From NCBI GenBank assembly GCA_016710685.1, contig JADJVC010000002.1:124001-188000 (forward strand): a DNA stretch of 64,000 bases. The letters run 5' to 3'. This DNA is from Flavobacteriales bacterium (GTDB lineage Bacteria > Bacteroidota > Bacteroidia > Flavobacteriales_F > PHOS-HE28). Shown here one piece after another: positions 1-9,332 of the stretch. The notes beneath the pieces are model-generated. The model was not told the origin of the DNA, did not search any database, and saw only the letters and a program-made list of their open reading frames with translations. Each line of letters begins with the position of its first letter. Position 1 is the stretch's first letter. A program made the position numbers and the translations under genes.

Positions 1-2
1 CC

Positions 3-1973
3 TTCAATTTTTGCTGGACACCCGGCGCAACCCCAGGCGCTTTACCGGAGCAGTGCGGCGATTTTCCGGTCGTTGCCCGCGAACAATCGGCTGACACCGC
101 ATTCTACGGCAATACACTCAAATCCAGTGGTGCGTCCATCGTCATAGGCGCAGTTAGCGGCTCACCGCTCACCAACCTGCAATGGGGCTACAACACCAGC
201 GGACTGTTTTCCATGGCTGCCGGTAACGATACGGCTCTTCAAAACCGCATCGGCGAATTAGGCCCGAAGACGCTGCGTTTTCCGGGTGGAACGCTCGCCA
301 ATTTTTACCATCCTACCGGTTTGGGCTATGGGCTCCGCCAGCAGGATGTGAACCAGGTAAGCGGCACTACCCTTTTCGGGAATATCAACGACAGTTATTT
401 AGGCGAACAGGCCGACATTGCTGCGGGCAAGGTTTCGGGCAACTACATCAATGAAATGATCCAGCTCGCGCAAGCGAACAACAGTTCAGTGCTTTACGTA
501 GCCAACTTGTTCACCGGTACGGTCAATGAAATGGTCTCCGGCATTCAAGCTTTCATCAATGCAGGCGTGCAGGTCACCGGAGTGGAATTGGGCAACGAGG
601 CGCATCTGAAGGCCTATCAATCGCGCTTCGGTACAGTGGCGAATTACTTGCAGGTGGCTCAGCCTTATGCCGCTGCCATTACAGCGAATTTCCCGAGCAT
701 GGGCATGGGTCTCGACGCTTATCCACCGGGTATCCTGAAAGACTTGGGGCCCGGTGGCACGCAAAATGCCTACGATTGGAACGTAGCATGCAGCAATGCA
801 TCCTTCGGCAATGCCTTGATCATTCATTGCTATAGCCGCCCGCCCGCGTGCAACCAAAGTGGTGTAACGGCCAACTTCAACTGTGGAGCGGAGTTCAGCC
901 AGACCTATGCAAACGACAAACTACCGCCCGCATTAACGGAACTGGCTTCCTTGGGCAACAAGAAGATCTGGATCACGGAGTGGAACATCGACGGTAACTA
1001 TTCCCACTACGGCAACTCCGTGGCCCAATCCATGTTCTATGCGGACATGTGCTTTTCCATGGCCAACGAGCCCAAAGTGACCGTAAGCACCTACCACAAC
1101 CTGCTTTCGTATGATGATGGGTATAACGTGGTGAAGCGCGGCTGGGAAGTGCATGATCCACAGATCAACTACTACACCGGCCGGCTTTTCTCGGATTTCT
1201 ACGTTTCCGGCAACCAGCCACAAGAGGTGACCGTCTCCGGTTTGGACGGTGTTCGCGCCTTCGCTTTCGTGGCTTCCAATGGAAAGCAGCATCTGTACAT
1301 GATCAACCGTTCCGGAGCGGCAATGGATCTGTCCGCCTTCCAAGGCAATGCCACCAATGTGGCATTCACTACGCTAGGTAGCTCGGATATCGCCGAGGGT
1401 TCAGGTTCCAACAGTGCACGGCCTAATGGCAATGTGCTCCCGCAGAACGGCACTGCCGCCGTGATCTCTGATGTTATGCTGCCGCCTTACGGAATAGCGC
1501 ATCTTTCTTGGACCCCGGGTTCAGGCACGCAGCCTCCGCCAAATTCGCTGGTCTGGAAATCCACCTTCTCCGGCAACGACGGTTGTTTGTTAAAGGCCAC
1601 CGTAGGTAGCGATATTTCCCAATCCAACAGTTCGCGTTGCGCGAACGTTAGCGGTGGAAAGGTGACCACCCTGAACAATTCAGCTTTCCCCGTTTCGGTA
1701 AATGTTTCCAAAGTGGTGCTCATGGGTGTCACCTTCAGTAACGTGAGCCCCGGATATTGGATCAATGGGCGTGTGTTCTTCAATGGCGCTTCAGGCCAGA
1801 TCAAAGATTCCGTCACTGGCGAAGTATTGGGCAACGTGGTGGCGGGTGTGCGCTACAACCAGCTTGTGCTCGATTTTGGCCAGTCCGTCCCGCTCAGTTC
1901 GCTCATTGGCAAACCCAATGGCGGCAACACTACAGCACCCATGACCATCGAGGCCATGAAGTTGTTGCCTTAA
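3..1973 (+). CDS. Secreted glycoside-hydrolase-like protein, 5' end outside window
   Basis: The frame is open from the first bases of the window, so the gene begins upstream and the ATG at 213 is internal. The protein has the look of a clan GH-A (beta/alpha)8 glycosidase: a GNEAHL segment fits the acid/base Glu and ITEWN fits the nucleophile Glu about 130 residues later. A linker rich in Pro and Gly (PGSGTQPPPN) leads to a C-terminal domain of about 140 residues that resembles a beta-sandwich but that I do not recognise. No canonical T9SS sorting domain is visible at the end. The substrate cannot be told from sequence; family assignment (GH30, GH39, GH79-like) is open. Confidence 0.6.
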   Translation, partial: FNFCWTPGATPGALPEQCGDFPVVAREQSADTAFYGNTLKSSGASIVIGAVSGSPLTNLQWGYNTSGLFSMAAGNDTALQNRIGELGPKTLRFPGGTLANFYHPTGLGYGLRQQDVNQVSGTTLFGNINDSYLGEQADIAAGKVSGNYINEMIQLAQANNSSVLYVANLFTGTVNEMVSGIQAFINAGVQVTGVELGNEAHLKAYQSRFGTVANYLQVAQPYAAAITANFPSMGMGLDAYPPGILKDLGPGGTQNAYDWNVACSNASFGNALIIHCYSRPPACNQSGVTANFNCGAEFSQTYANDKLPPALTELASLGNKKIWITEWNIDGNYSHYGNSVAQSMFYADMCFSMANEPKVTVSTYHNLLSYDDGYNVVKRGWEVHDPQINYYTGRLFSDFYVSGNQPQEVTVSGLDGVRAFAFVASNGKQHLYMINRSGAAMDLSAFQGNATNVAFTTLGSSDIAEGSGSNSARPNGNVLPQNGTAAVISDVMLPPYGIAHLSWTPGSGTQPPPNSLVWKSTFSGNDGCLLKATVGSDISQSNSSRCANVSGGKVTTLNNSAFPVSVNVSKVVLMGVTFSNVSPGYWINGRVFFNGASGQIKDSVTGEVLGNVVAGVRYNQLVLDFGQSVPLSSLIGKPNGGNTTAPMTIEAMKLLP

Positions 1974-2001
1974 GAAACGCGCCTGCGCGAAAAGGCAAGC
2001 G

Positions 2002-2034
2002 CAAGCCGGTCCGGAAATTTTTCGGACCGGCTTG
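2002..2034 (+). terminator. Intrinsic terminator hairpin
   Basis: A perfect 12-bp stem (CAAGCCGGTCCG with its complement) encloses a 9-nt loop, 29 bases after the stop of the glycosidase-like gene. The U tract after the stem is weak, so it may act as an mRNA 3' end stabiliser instead. Confidence 0.7.
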
Positions 2035-2322
2035 TTGCGTTTATCGGGGTGGCAACCTACGGGCATCAGCCAGGTCGAACTGCCAAAGGGGAAATCGCGA
2101 TAAATGCACCTCCTGTCACCATTTCACCGTGTACGCGCCTTCAAATGCATGCATCCCCCAGCGGAACATCAAGGTGTTCCGGTGGAAGCACGAACGGCAA
2201 CCCCAAAACCTCCCGGTAAAGAACATAGTACGAGCAGCCAATCATCGCACGTTCGGTAATTCGCCGCCGGGAAGTGGCTTTGGCGGCGCAACACCTCGCA
2301 ACTGACACGGACAACTAAAAAC
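2035..2322. other. Intergenic stretch with no recognised feature
   Basis: Lies between a gene on the plus strand and one on the minus strand (convergent). Reading frames here are short and have no recognisable product. Confidence 0.5.
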
Positions 2323-3282
2323 TCAGAACACGATCTTCTGCCGACGTATCCGCGTGCGGTACTTTTTGTTGCGGCTGCGGTTCTTGAAGATCTTATAGTG
2401 CAGCTGCGCCTTGAAAAAGATATACCCGTCGTTGTGGTTGGAATAGCCCCGCTGCTGGCCGGTACTTGTCTGGCCCGCTACATCGCCTAAACTGGGGTCG
2501 CTTAAGTATGCTGCTATTGGCCCGTGCTCATCTTCAAGCGCTTGTTTGTCGTAATATACGCCGCTCACATCATCAATATAGTCAGTAAAGGTCTTGGTAT
2601 ACTGGAGTTCCAGGCCGATGGTGGTGGTTTTATTCAATGCTTTCCGCACGCCCACGCCCATGGGGATGCAGATCTGGGTGAGGGAGTATTCCTCCGGCCC
2701 GTCCGGCAGCCCTTGGCCTTCCGTTCCCAATGGCCGCAATTCGATCAGTTCCCCGTTAAAGTTGGTCTTCGGGTTGAAATGGAAACCGCCAATGCCGACG
2801 AAGCCATATAGGCCCATGCGCGTAGGCCGCATGCCCTTTACACCGCGGAGGTCATAGACGTGGCCGGGCTGCTCCTGATAAGGCATCACCTCCAAGCAGA
2901 CCTGTGCTTCGATGATCGAAGAGCGGAAGCTCAGGTTCCGGTTCTGGCGGAAAGGATCCGTGGTGAGGTTGTCGTTGCCGGCCAAAATACCGTAGGTGCC
3001 TTCAGCCCGTATAGCGATGGCTTTGGCCACGTAGTAACGGTATGCAAAGCTCAGCGCGGGCTTGGTCTGGCTGAATTCCAGATCCCACACGAAAGGGGAA
3101 CCAATGGCATTACGCCCGCCGAGTTCACCCAGGAAATTCGTTACGCCCAGTCCCAAGCTCAGTTCCTGGCGATGCGTCTTCCAGTAACTCGCGTTCCGGT
3201 AGTACTGTGCCTGGCTGAAAGTGGACGCAGCGCATGCAAGGATGAAAAGCGCTTTGCGCGTTGCCGTGGTGGGAGCTGCCAT
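2323..3282 (-). CDS. PorG-like outer-membrane protein (DUF6089 type)
   Basis: A 319-residue protein with an N-terminal signal peptide (hydrophobic stretch ending near ASTFSQA) followed by YYRNASYWKTHRQELSLGLG and many alternating strands typical of an 8-stranded outer-membrane beta barrel. The conserved NFLGELGG segment and overall layout resemble the DUF6089 family, whose Porphyromonas member PorG belongs to the type IX secretion system. A basic C-terminus (RSRNKKYRTRIRRQK) ends the protein. The family call is from memory of the pattern; a generic outer-membrane beta-barrel protein is the alternative. Confidence 0.6.
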   Translation of the reverse strand: MAAPTTATRKALFILACAASTFSQAQYYRNASYWKTHRQELSLGLGVTNFLGELGGRNAIGSPFVWDLEFSQTKPALSFAYRYYVAKAIAIRAEGTYGILAGNDNLTTDPFRQNRNLSFRSSIIEAQVCLEVMPYQEQPGHVYDLRGVKGMRPTRMGLYGFVGIGGFHFNPKTNFNGELIELRPLGTEGQGLPDGPEEYSLTQICIPMGVGVRKALNKTTTIGLELQYTKTFTDYIDDVSGVYYDKQALEDEHGPIAAYLSDPSLGDVAGQTSTGQQRGYSNHNDGYIFFKAQLHYKIFKNRSRNKKYRTRIRRQKIVF

Positions 3283-3295
3283 GGGGGGTGCGTGC

Positions 3296-3303
3296 CAAAT
3301 ATA
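3296..3303 (-). promoter_or_regulatory. -7 promoter box TATATTTG
   Basis: Exact match to the Bacteroidota TAnnTTTG box, 13 bases upstream of the start of the PorG-like gene, which predicts a very short 5' leader. Confidence 0.5.
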
Positions 3304-3383
3304 GGCGGTTCGGCCAATGCGCAGTGAAAAGGCCCGGCTTCCGATTAACGATCACATGCTGAAAGGGTTGCCTGAAAGCTACC

Positions 3384-3834
3384 CTATTTGCCGCATTCCC
3401 AAGGCCGGAAAGCCGCCCATGCTGCCACGATCCCTGCGCAAACGGAGACGTTCAGCGAATGTTTGGTACCGCCTTGCGGAATGCTCACTACACCGTCGCA
3501 AGCGGTGATCACCTCCGGGGAAACGCCATTGAGCTCATTACCCAGCACTAAGGCAATGCCCGCGCTGGCTACCGGTTGCCAGTTCGTTAGGGATATGGCA
3601 TGTTCCCAGCGCGGTCTTCTCGATCTCACGGTGCGGGGGCAACGGCGTGAAGCCGCACAAGTCCAGCCCGTCCAAAGCGAAAGCATCCGCCGTGCGGAAC
3701 ACCGAGCCCACATTGTGCCTACTGCGCAGGTCGTCCAACACGAAACGTACCTTTCTTTTTTCCGCAGCGCGGAATACATCCGGTGCCAACCGGCCCAATT
3801 CATCAGGCAACAACTTGCGGTCAATGTTGGGCAT
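3384..3834 (-). pseudogene. TrmH/SpoU-type RNA 2'-O-methyltransferase, frameshifted and internally shortened
   Basis: The SPOUT family methylates ribose 2'-OH groups in RNA using S-adenosylmethionine. Motif 1 (RHNVGSVFRTADAF) and the following PPHREIEKTALG lie in one frame; motif 2 (ALVLGNELNGV) and motif 3 (IPQGGTKHSLNVSV) lie in the next frame. The switch is near 3605. Compared with the usual family layout, about 28 residues between the KTALG segment and the strand before LVLGNE are missing, so the lesion is a deletion not divisible by three, not a simple one-base slip. The start at 3834 gives MPNIDRK. Divergent from mutS with a gap of 104 bp. Either a true pseudogene or an assembly collapse. 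Confidence 0.7.
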
Positions 3835-3938
3835 ATTCACGATCGTTGAAAAAGGATGGCACTTTCGGGGGTAAAGGACGGAAAAGTAGCGGTACATTTC
3901 GGGCTGCCCGGACCGGATCCGGGAAGAATGAACCAACA

Positions 3939-6602
3939 ATGAGCAAGGCCGCCCGCACCGAAACTCCGCTGATGCGGCAGTACGGCAGCATCAAGGCCCA
4001 ATACCCGGATGCGATCCTGTTGTTCCGCGTGGGCGATTTCTACGAGACTTTCCTTCAGGATGCGGTGCTGGCAGCGGGCGTGCTGGGCATCACCCTCACC
4101 AAGCGCAACAATGGCGAAGGCGTGATCGAACTGGCAGGCTTTCCGCATCATTCCCTGGATACCTACCTGCCCAAGTTGGTGCGTGCCGGGCACCGCGTGG
4201 CCATTTGCGACCAGCTCGAAGACCCCAAGCTCACCAAGACCATCGTGAAACGTGGCGTCACGGAAGTGGCCACGCCCGGCGTTTCTTATTCGGACGGTGT
4301 CGTCGACGGCCGCACGAACAACTGGCTGGCCGCGCTGTGCGGCGAGGGCGATCGTTTCGGTGTGGCCTTCGTGGATGTCACCACCGGCGAATTCGTAGCA
4401 GGGGAAGGCCCCCGCGCCGCCATGGCCAAGGCGCTGGAAAGCCATGCGCCCAGTGAATTGCTCTACCCGCGCGGGTCCAAGCTGCCGTTCATCACGGAGG
4501 AATTGAAGCGCTGGCACGGATTTCCGCTGGAACCCTGGGCATTCACCGACGATTTTGCGCAGGAACGGCTCACGCGTCAATTCAACACGCTCGGCCTGAA
4601 AGGCTTCGGCATCGACGGCCTCCACCTCGCACAGCGCGCGGCTGGCGCGGTGTTGCACTACCTCAGTGAAACGCACCACCACCGGCTGGGCCACGTGCGA
4701 AGCATTTCCAAGCTGGCGCAGGAAGGCCGCGTTTGGCTGGACCGGTTCACCGTACGCAATTTGGAACTGGTGGCCCCGGTGAATGAGGGCGGCCGCACCT
4801 TGCTTTCGGCCCTGGACAAGTGCGAAACGCCCATGGGCGCGCGGCTTCTGCGTCGTTGGTTGCTATCACCGTTGGTAGAAAAAGAAGCGATCAACGCCAG
4901 GCTCGATCAAGTGGAAGCATTCGTTGCGGAAAAAGCGCTGCGCGAAACCGTCGGACCCCACCTGCGCGCTGTAGGCGACTTGGAACGCTTGGTAGCGAAA
5001 TGCGCCGTGGGCCGAGTAAACCCGCGCGAATTGCTGCAAGTGGCCCGCGCCATCGAAGCCGCCCGCACCGTTCAAACCACACTTAAGGAAGGCAAAGGCA
5101 CTTTGGCGGACGTGAGTGCAAGTTGGAAGGTGCCGCAAAAACTGGCGGACCACATCAACGCCAGCATCGAGGCCGAAACACCCGTGAACATTCAGAAAGG
5201 AGGCGTAATGCGCACCGGCGTGGATGCCGACCTTGACGAGCTTCGGCACATAACCACCCACGCCAAGGAATTGTTGCTGGAAGTGCAGCGGCGCGAAGTG
5301 GAGCGCACCGGCATCAGTTCGCTGAAAGTGGGCTACAACAACGTGTTCGGTTACTACCTCGAAGTGCGTCACACCCATCGGGAAAAAGTGCCGCCGGAAT
5401 GGGTGCGCAAGCAAACGCTTACCGGTGCGGAACGCTACATCACCGACGAGCTGAAGGCGCTGGAAGAGCGCATCCTCAGCGCGGAGGAACGCATTTTGTC
5501 GTTGGAAGCAAAGCTCTTCGGCGACGTGGTGGCACGGGTTTGCGAGGATATTGCCGACCTGCAATCGCTCGCCGCCAACGTGGCTGCGCTCGATGTGCTG
5601 CGCGGTTTTGCCATGCAAGCCGTAGCATGGAACTACGCGCGGCCGGTGATGGATGAAAGCGCCGCGCTCACCATCACGGCGGGCCGGCATCCCGTGATCG
5701 AGCAACAACTTCCGCCGGGCGAAATGTATGTGGCGAACGACCTCATTCTTGATCCGGAGGATGCGCAATTACTGGTGATCACCGGCCCCAACATGAGCGG
5801 AAAATCCGCGCTGTTGCGGCAAACAGCGCTCATCGTGCTAATGGCGCAGTGCGGCAGCTTCGTACCCGCCCAAGCAGCGCACATCGGCCTAGTAGACCGC
5901 GTGTTCACACGCGTAGGAGCCAGCGACAACCTCACCACGGGGGAAAGCACCTTCATGGTGGAAATGAACGAGACCGCCAGCATCCTAAATAACCTCAGCG
6001 CGCGCAGCCTGCTGCTGATGGACGAGATCGGCCGCGGCACCAGCACCTACGATGGCATTTCCATCGCTTGGTCCATTGCCGAATTCCTGCACGAGCATCC
6101 CGTGCGCCCAAAGACGCTTTTCGCCACGCACTACCACGAAATGAACGACATGGCGGAGACCTTTCCCCGCATCCGCAATGCCAACGTGGCCGTGCGCGAG
6201 GCCGATGGCAAAGTGCTTTTCCTGCGGAAGCTCGTCCCCGGCGGCAGCGACCGCAGCTTCGGTATCCACGTAGCCCGCATGGCCGGCATGCCGGAGCAAG
6301 TGGTGAAGCGCGCGGAAAAGGTGCTGCACCATTTGGAACAGACCCATTCAGGAGACCTTGGAGAAGACTTCCCCGGTGAGAAGAAGGAAATTGGTCCTGC
6401 AGTACCCAAGCCAGCCACCGGAAGCCTCGGCCGCGAGCCGCAACTCAGCTTTTTTCAACTGGACGACCCCGCGCTGGAAGGCATCCGCGATGAGTTGGAG
6501 GCCATCGACATCAATACGCTCACGCCTGTTGAGGCCCTCATGAAGCTCAATGAGATCAAGCGTATGGCCGGGGCGGGGAAGGCGCGGTTGCACAAAGCGT
6601 GA
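3939..6602 (+). CDS. mutS: DNA mismatch repair protein MutS
   Basis: MutS recognises mismatches and small loops and starts post-replicative repair. This 887-residue protein begins at the ATG giving MSKAARTETPL; the frame is open further upstream, but that part overlaps the divergent methyltransferase and is not conserved. The mismatch-binding Phe-x-Glu motif is visible in FRVGDFYE near residue 35. The ATPase has Walker A GPNMSGKS, Walker B LLMDEIGRGTSTYDG and the FATHYHE switch region. Length is typical of bacterial MutS. The C-terminal end (DINTLTPVEALMKLNEIK) is the usual MutS tail. The frame is intact through more than 2.6 kb. Confidence 0.97.
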   Translation: MSKAARTETPLMRQYGSIKAQYPDAILLFRVGDFYETFLQDAVLAAGVLGITLTKRNNGEGVIELAGFPHHSLDTYLPKLVRAGHRVAICDQLEDPKLTKTIVKRGVTEVATPGVSYSDGVVDGRTNNWLAALCGEGDRFGVAFVDVTTGEFVAGEGPRAAMAKALESHAPSELLYPRGSKLPFITEELKRWHGFPLEPWAFTDDFAQERLTRQFNTLGLKGFGIDGLHLAQRAAGAVLHYLSETHHHRLGHVRSISKLAQEGRVWLDRFTVRNLELVAPVNEGGRTLLSALDKCETPMGARLLRRWLLSPLVEKEAINARLDQVEAFVAEKALRETVGPHLRAVGDLERLVAKCAVGRVNPRELLQVARAIEAARTVQTTLKEGKGTLADVSASWKVPQKLADHINASIEAETPVNIQKGGVMRTGVDADLDELRHITTHAKELLLEVQRREVERTGISSLKVGYNNVFGYYLEVRHTHREKVPPEWVRKQTLTGAERYITDELKALEERILSAEERILSLEAKLFGDVVARVCEDIADLQSLAANVAALDVLRGFAMQAVAWNYARPVMDESAALTITAGRHPVIEQQLPPGEMYVANDLILDPEDAQLLVITGPNMSGKSALLRQTALIVLMAQCGSFVPAQAAHIGLVDRVFTRVGASDNLTTGESTFMVEMNETASILNNLSARSLLLMDEIGRGTSTYDGISIAWSIAEFLHEHPVRPKTLFATHYHEMNDMAETFPRIRNANVAVREADGKVLFLRKLVPGGSDRSFGIHVARMAGMPEQVVKRAEKVLHHLEQTHSGDLGEDFPGEKKEIGPAVPKPATGSLGREPQLSFFQLDDPALEGIRDELEAIDINTLTPVEALMKLNEIKRMAGAGKARLHKA

Positions 6603-6660
6603 GTGAAAAACCAGCAGGTGTTGGACGGATCATGGAGACGGTTATATTTGCAGCCCTCAA

Positions 6661-6733
<73 letters not shown>

Positions 6734-6734
6734 C

Positions 6735-6770
6735 AAAATGCCCTTCTTACGGAGGGCATTTTCGTTTTAG
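6735..6770 (+). terminator. Intrinsic terminator after tRNA-Gly
   Basis: A 10-bp stem (AAAATGCCCT with AGGGCATTTT) around an 8-nt loop is followed by a T-rich run, directly after the tRNA. Confidence 0.8.
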
Positions 6771-6914
6771 CACGCTGGGTTCCAATCATAAAATTTGGTT
6801 CCAAGTGTGGTCATAATTGGCCGAATTCCGTCGGCGAACGGCATTCCATTGTATGATTGTGTGGTTATCTGATCTTCTCATCGGCACGGATTGCGTTCTT
6901 TTGCAGCCCCTCCC

Positions 6915-6999
6915 GCCCGGGTGGTGAAATGGTAGACACGAGGGACTTAAAATCCCTTGGTCCGTAAGGGCCGTGCGGGTTCAAGTCCCGCCTCGGGCA
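6915..6999 (+). tRNA. tRNA-Leu (anticodon TAA)
   Basis: An 85-nt class II tRNA with a long variable arm. Acceptor GCCCGGG pairs with CTCGGGC with one G-T pair, the anticodon loop is CTTAAAA and the T arm contains GGGTTCAAGTCCC. CCA is not encoded. Confidence 0.95.
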
Positions 7000-7058
7000 C
7001 TGTTTTCGCAGAAAAGCCACGTTATGTAGTCGCCGCGGCCCCTGCGGATTTATTCCCC

Positions 7059-7898
7059 ATGCGCACCCGGATCGCCCCGACTCCCAGCGGCTTTCTGCAT
7101 GCTGGAAATGGCGCGGCGTTCGTGCTGGCTCACAAACTGGCCCGCGAGGCCGGTGGCAAACTGCTCCTGCGGATCGATGATCTTGATAGTGAACGGGTGC
7201 GGCCGGAATACGTGGAGGACATCTTCCAAACGTTGGAATGGCTTGGCATCGCGTGGAATGAAGGCCCGAAGGATGCCGAAGAGCTAAGGCGCTTATGGTC
7301 CCAACAGTACCGTTTGGTTGAGTATCTGAAATTGTTGGATAACCTGCGCGAAACTGGCGACCTCTATGCGTGTACGTGTTCCCGTAAAGAGATTACGGAT
7401 CGCACGGGTGCCACGGAATACGATGGACATTGCAGGAAGCGTAACGTGGACTTGGACACGCCTGAAGTTGCATGGCGGCTGCGGCTTCCGGAAGGGAAGG
7501 AGGTGAACATGAAATCCTGGCCGGATGGAAAAAGAGTGAAGCTCGCGCTCGCGCCTTCAGATCCCGTGGTGCTGCAACGCAATGGCCGACCAGCCTACCA
7601 CATAGCTTCCCTAGCCGACGATCTGCATTTCAACATCGACACAATAGTGCGCGGAACCGACCTGCTGGCCTCCACGGCCATTCAGCTCCACATCGCGCAA
7701 CTGCTGGGCCTATCAGCCTTTGGTGAAGTGCTTTTCCTGCACCATCCATTGCAAGTCGGCGATCACGGTAAAAAGTTGTCCAAGTCCGCAGGTGCCACAT
7801 CGCTGCGCCACCAGCGTAAAAGCGGCCAAAGCCCGGAAGCCGTACATGCCTTAGCGGAACAATTCCTCGCGAGATTCTTGGCAGGGTCACACAAGTAG
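7059..7898 (+). CDS. gluQ: Glutamyl-Q tRNA(Asp) synthetase-like protein
   Basis: A 279-residue truncated homologue of glutamyl-tRNA synthetase that lacks the anticodon-binding domain. Family members attach glutamate to queuosine in tRNA-Asp. The HIGH-like motif is in APTPSGFLHAGN near the N-terminus, and the KMSKS-like motif is KKLSKS near residue 244. A C-x-C...Y-x3-C zinc site typical of GluQ is visible (ACTC, then YDGHC). The chosen ATG starts just before MRTRIAPTPSG; the longer upstream frame runs into tRNA-Leu. It is 59 bases after that tRNA and may be co-transcribed with it. Specificity for queuosine is inferred from family only. Confidence 0.8.
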   Translation: MRTRIAPTPSGFLHAGNGAAFVLAHKLAREAGGKLLLRIDDLDSERVRPEYVEDIFQTLEWLGIAWNEGPKDAEELRRLWSQQYRLVEYLKLLDNLRETGDLYACTCSRKEITDRTGATEYDGHCRKRNVDLDTPEVAWRLRLPEGKEVNMKSWPDGKRVKLALAPSDPVVLQRNGRPAYHIASLADDLHFNIDTIVRGTDLLASTAIQLHIAQLLGLSAFGEVLFLHHPLQVGDHGKKLSKSAGATSLRHQRKSGQSPEAVHALAEQFLARFLAGSHK

Positions 7899-7923
7899 TT
7901 CAAGCATCGTCCGTCGGAGGCGC

Positions 7924-8008
7924 ACCCGCTCGGGTTTTTCCCGAGTGGGTCTCGGCATAAGGCCTCCGGCCTGTCGTTCACGCATCCATTCGGGTTTTTC
8001 CCGAGTGG
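7924..8008. terminator. Two near-identical hairpins between convergent genes
   Basis: Hairpin one (7924-7950) pairs 11 bp around a TTTTT loop; hairpin two (7986-8008) pairs 9 bp around the same loop. Both share CGGGTTTTTCCCGAGTGGG, 62 bp apart. They sit between gluQ on the plus strand and the Fic gene on the minus strand, which suggests a duplicated bidirectional terminator. Confidence 0.6.
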
Positions 8009-8012
8009 GGCT

Positions 8013-9223
8013 CTACTTCCCCGCCCGGAACGGATAAGCCGGATAGGGCAACGGCGTAAGCTGCCGGCCTTTGCGGATCACCAAATTCAACCGCGCCAAA
8101 TGCTCCAGATCCCGTTGCAAGGTTTTAGGCGAAAGCCGGGCATACAGTAGTGCCAGCTCCGGGTCCAAGCGCAAAACCTGCGCGGTCCGGAGCGGTTCGG
8201 CATGGGCCATTAAAGCCTTGGCGAGGGTGATCTGGCGCCGTCCGGCCTCGGTGTTGTCCGGGTCCACCAAAGGGGCCAGGCCGGCATGTGCGATGGCCTC
8301 GGCTTGTGCGCGCTGTACCTCATCCCACAGCGCACGTAGACCTTCGGCGAAGCCCCTCGCCATGTACGCGATGTAGGGCGCAACATCCCCGCCCGGACGG
8401 GCGGCTTGCCGCAATTGCCGCTCATGCTCACTGCGGGTGGCGGCGGCGTGCATCACCAGGCGGTGCGCCGCTGCCGCAGGCACCCCGGCTCCCAGCAGAA
8501 GCTGGTGGCTGAGCAAGCGGGCGGTGCGGCCATTTCCCTCCGCAAAAGGCACAGTCCAATGGAAATATAGTTGTGCCAAAATGGCGCGGATTATTGCGAA
8601 TGGGATGCGCTCCTCTTCATACTCGAAGTGAATGCCGGTCCACTGAGCCATTCGGCAGTCCGTTCGAGCAAGTGCCCTATTTCTTCCGGCGGAACGGCAT
8701 CCAACTTACCCAAGCGGACACTTCGATATTCTCCGGCAGCGACTCCCGATCCGGACGGCAGTTCCTTCAGCACCTGGGCGTTCATCACCTGAACGGTCCA
8801 CGGCCCCATGTCCCGGTCGCCGGCCTTGGCACGTGCCTCGGTCCATTGCACGGCCTTTACCAAGTTGAGCAGTTCGCGGCCCAAGTAGATCTGTGAAGGG
8901 GGGAGTTGGAAAGTGCCCTCCAAGAGCCGGTCCAGGTGGTCTTCGCTCAGCGTGTTGCCTTCCATCGCGGCGTTCGCCACCACACCTTGAAGCAGTGAAA
9001 CATAGCCGATCATCTCGGCCTCCTTCGCCCCCAAGGCTACTGTATTGAGCCGGGTACAAAGCGTCGCGGCCTCGCCTAAAAGCAGCCACGCCGCGCGAGG
9101 CAGGTGCTGGGGCTCCCAACGGAAGGAAATCCAAGGATGTGACTGCTCGTAGGACCGCATTGATGTCGCAAAGATCGTTGAGGCTAATGCGTTGAGATTG
9201 AGTTCAGACAAAACAATATCCAC
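8013..9223 (-). CDS. Fic family protein with a substituted catalytic His, frameshifted
   Basis: Fic proteins usually transfer AMP or other groups to target hydroxyls. The N-terminal half (9223 to about 8640) contains AAMEGNTLSEDHLDRLL, equivalent to the class II inhibitory helix. The C-terminal half in the next frame contains the Fic loop VPFAEGNGRTARLL, then a winged-helix-like end (KTLQRDLEHLARLNLVIRKG). The frames overlap at 8591-8651, so one base is lost or gained there. The canonical loop starts with the catalytic His (HPFx[D/E]GNGR), but here that position is Val, coded GTG, which is at least two changes from a His codon. The inhibitory Ser/Thr is also replaced (Asn). Whether the protein is active is doubtful. 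Confidence 0.75.
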
Positions 9224-9332
9224 GATGGAATGTCCATTTGGTTGTCCGGTGCGATGTCCGTTCTACGAAAAGGACGCGAATATGGTTCTTTCAGTAGTTT
9301 GAAATGAAAAATAAGCGTTGCGGCAACGGAAG

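Noticed and set aside
4866..5768. Long minus-strand frame inside mutS
   Set aside because: Shadow of the intact mutS gene; no start context or family resemblance.
7900..8012. Small RNA gene formed by the two hairpins
   Set aside because: No promoter match was seen and the position between convergent genes is explained by termination.
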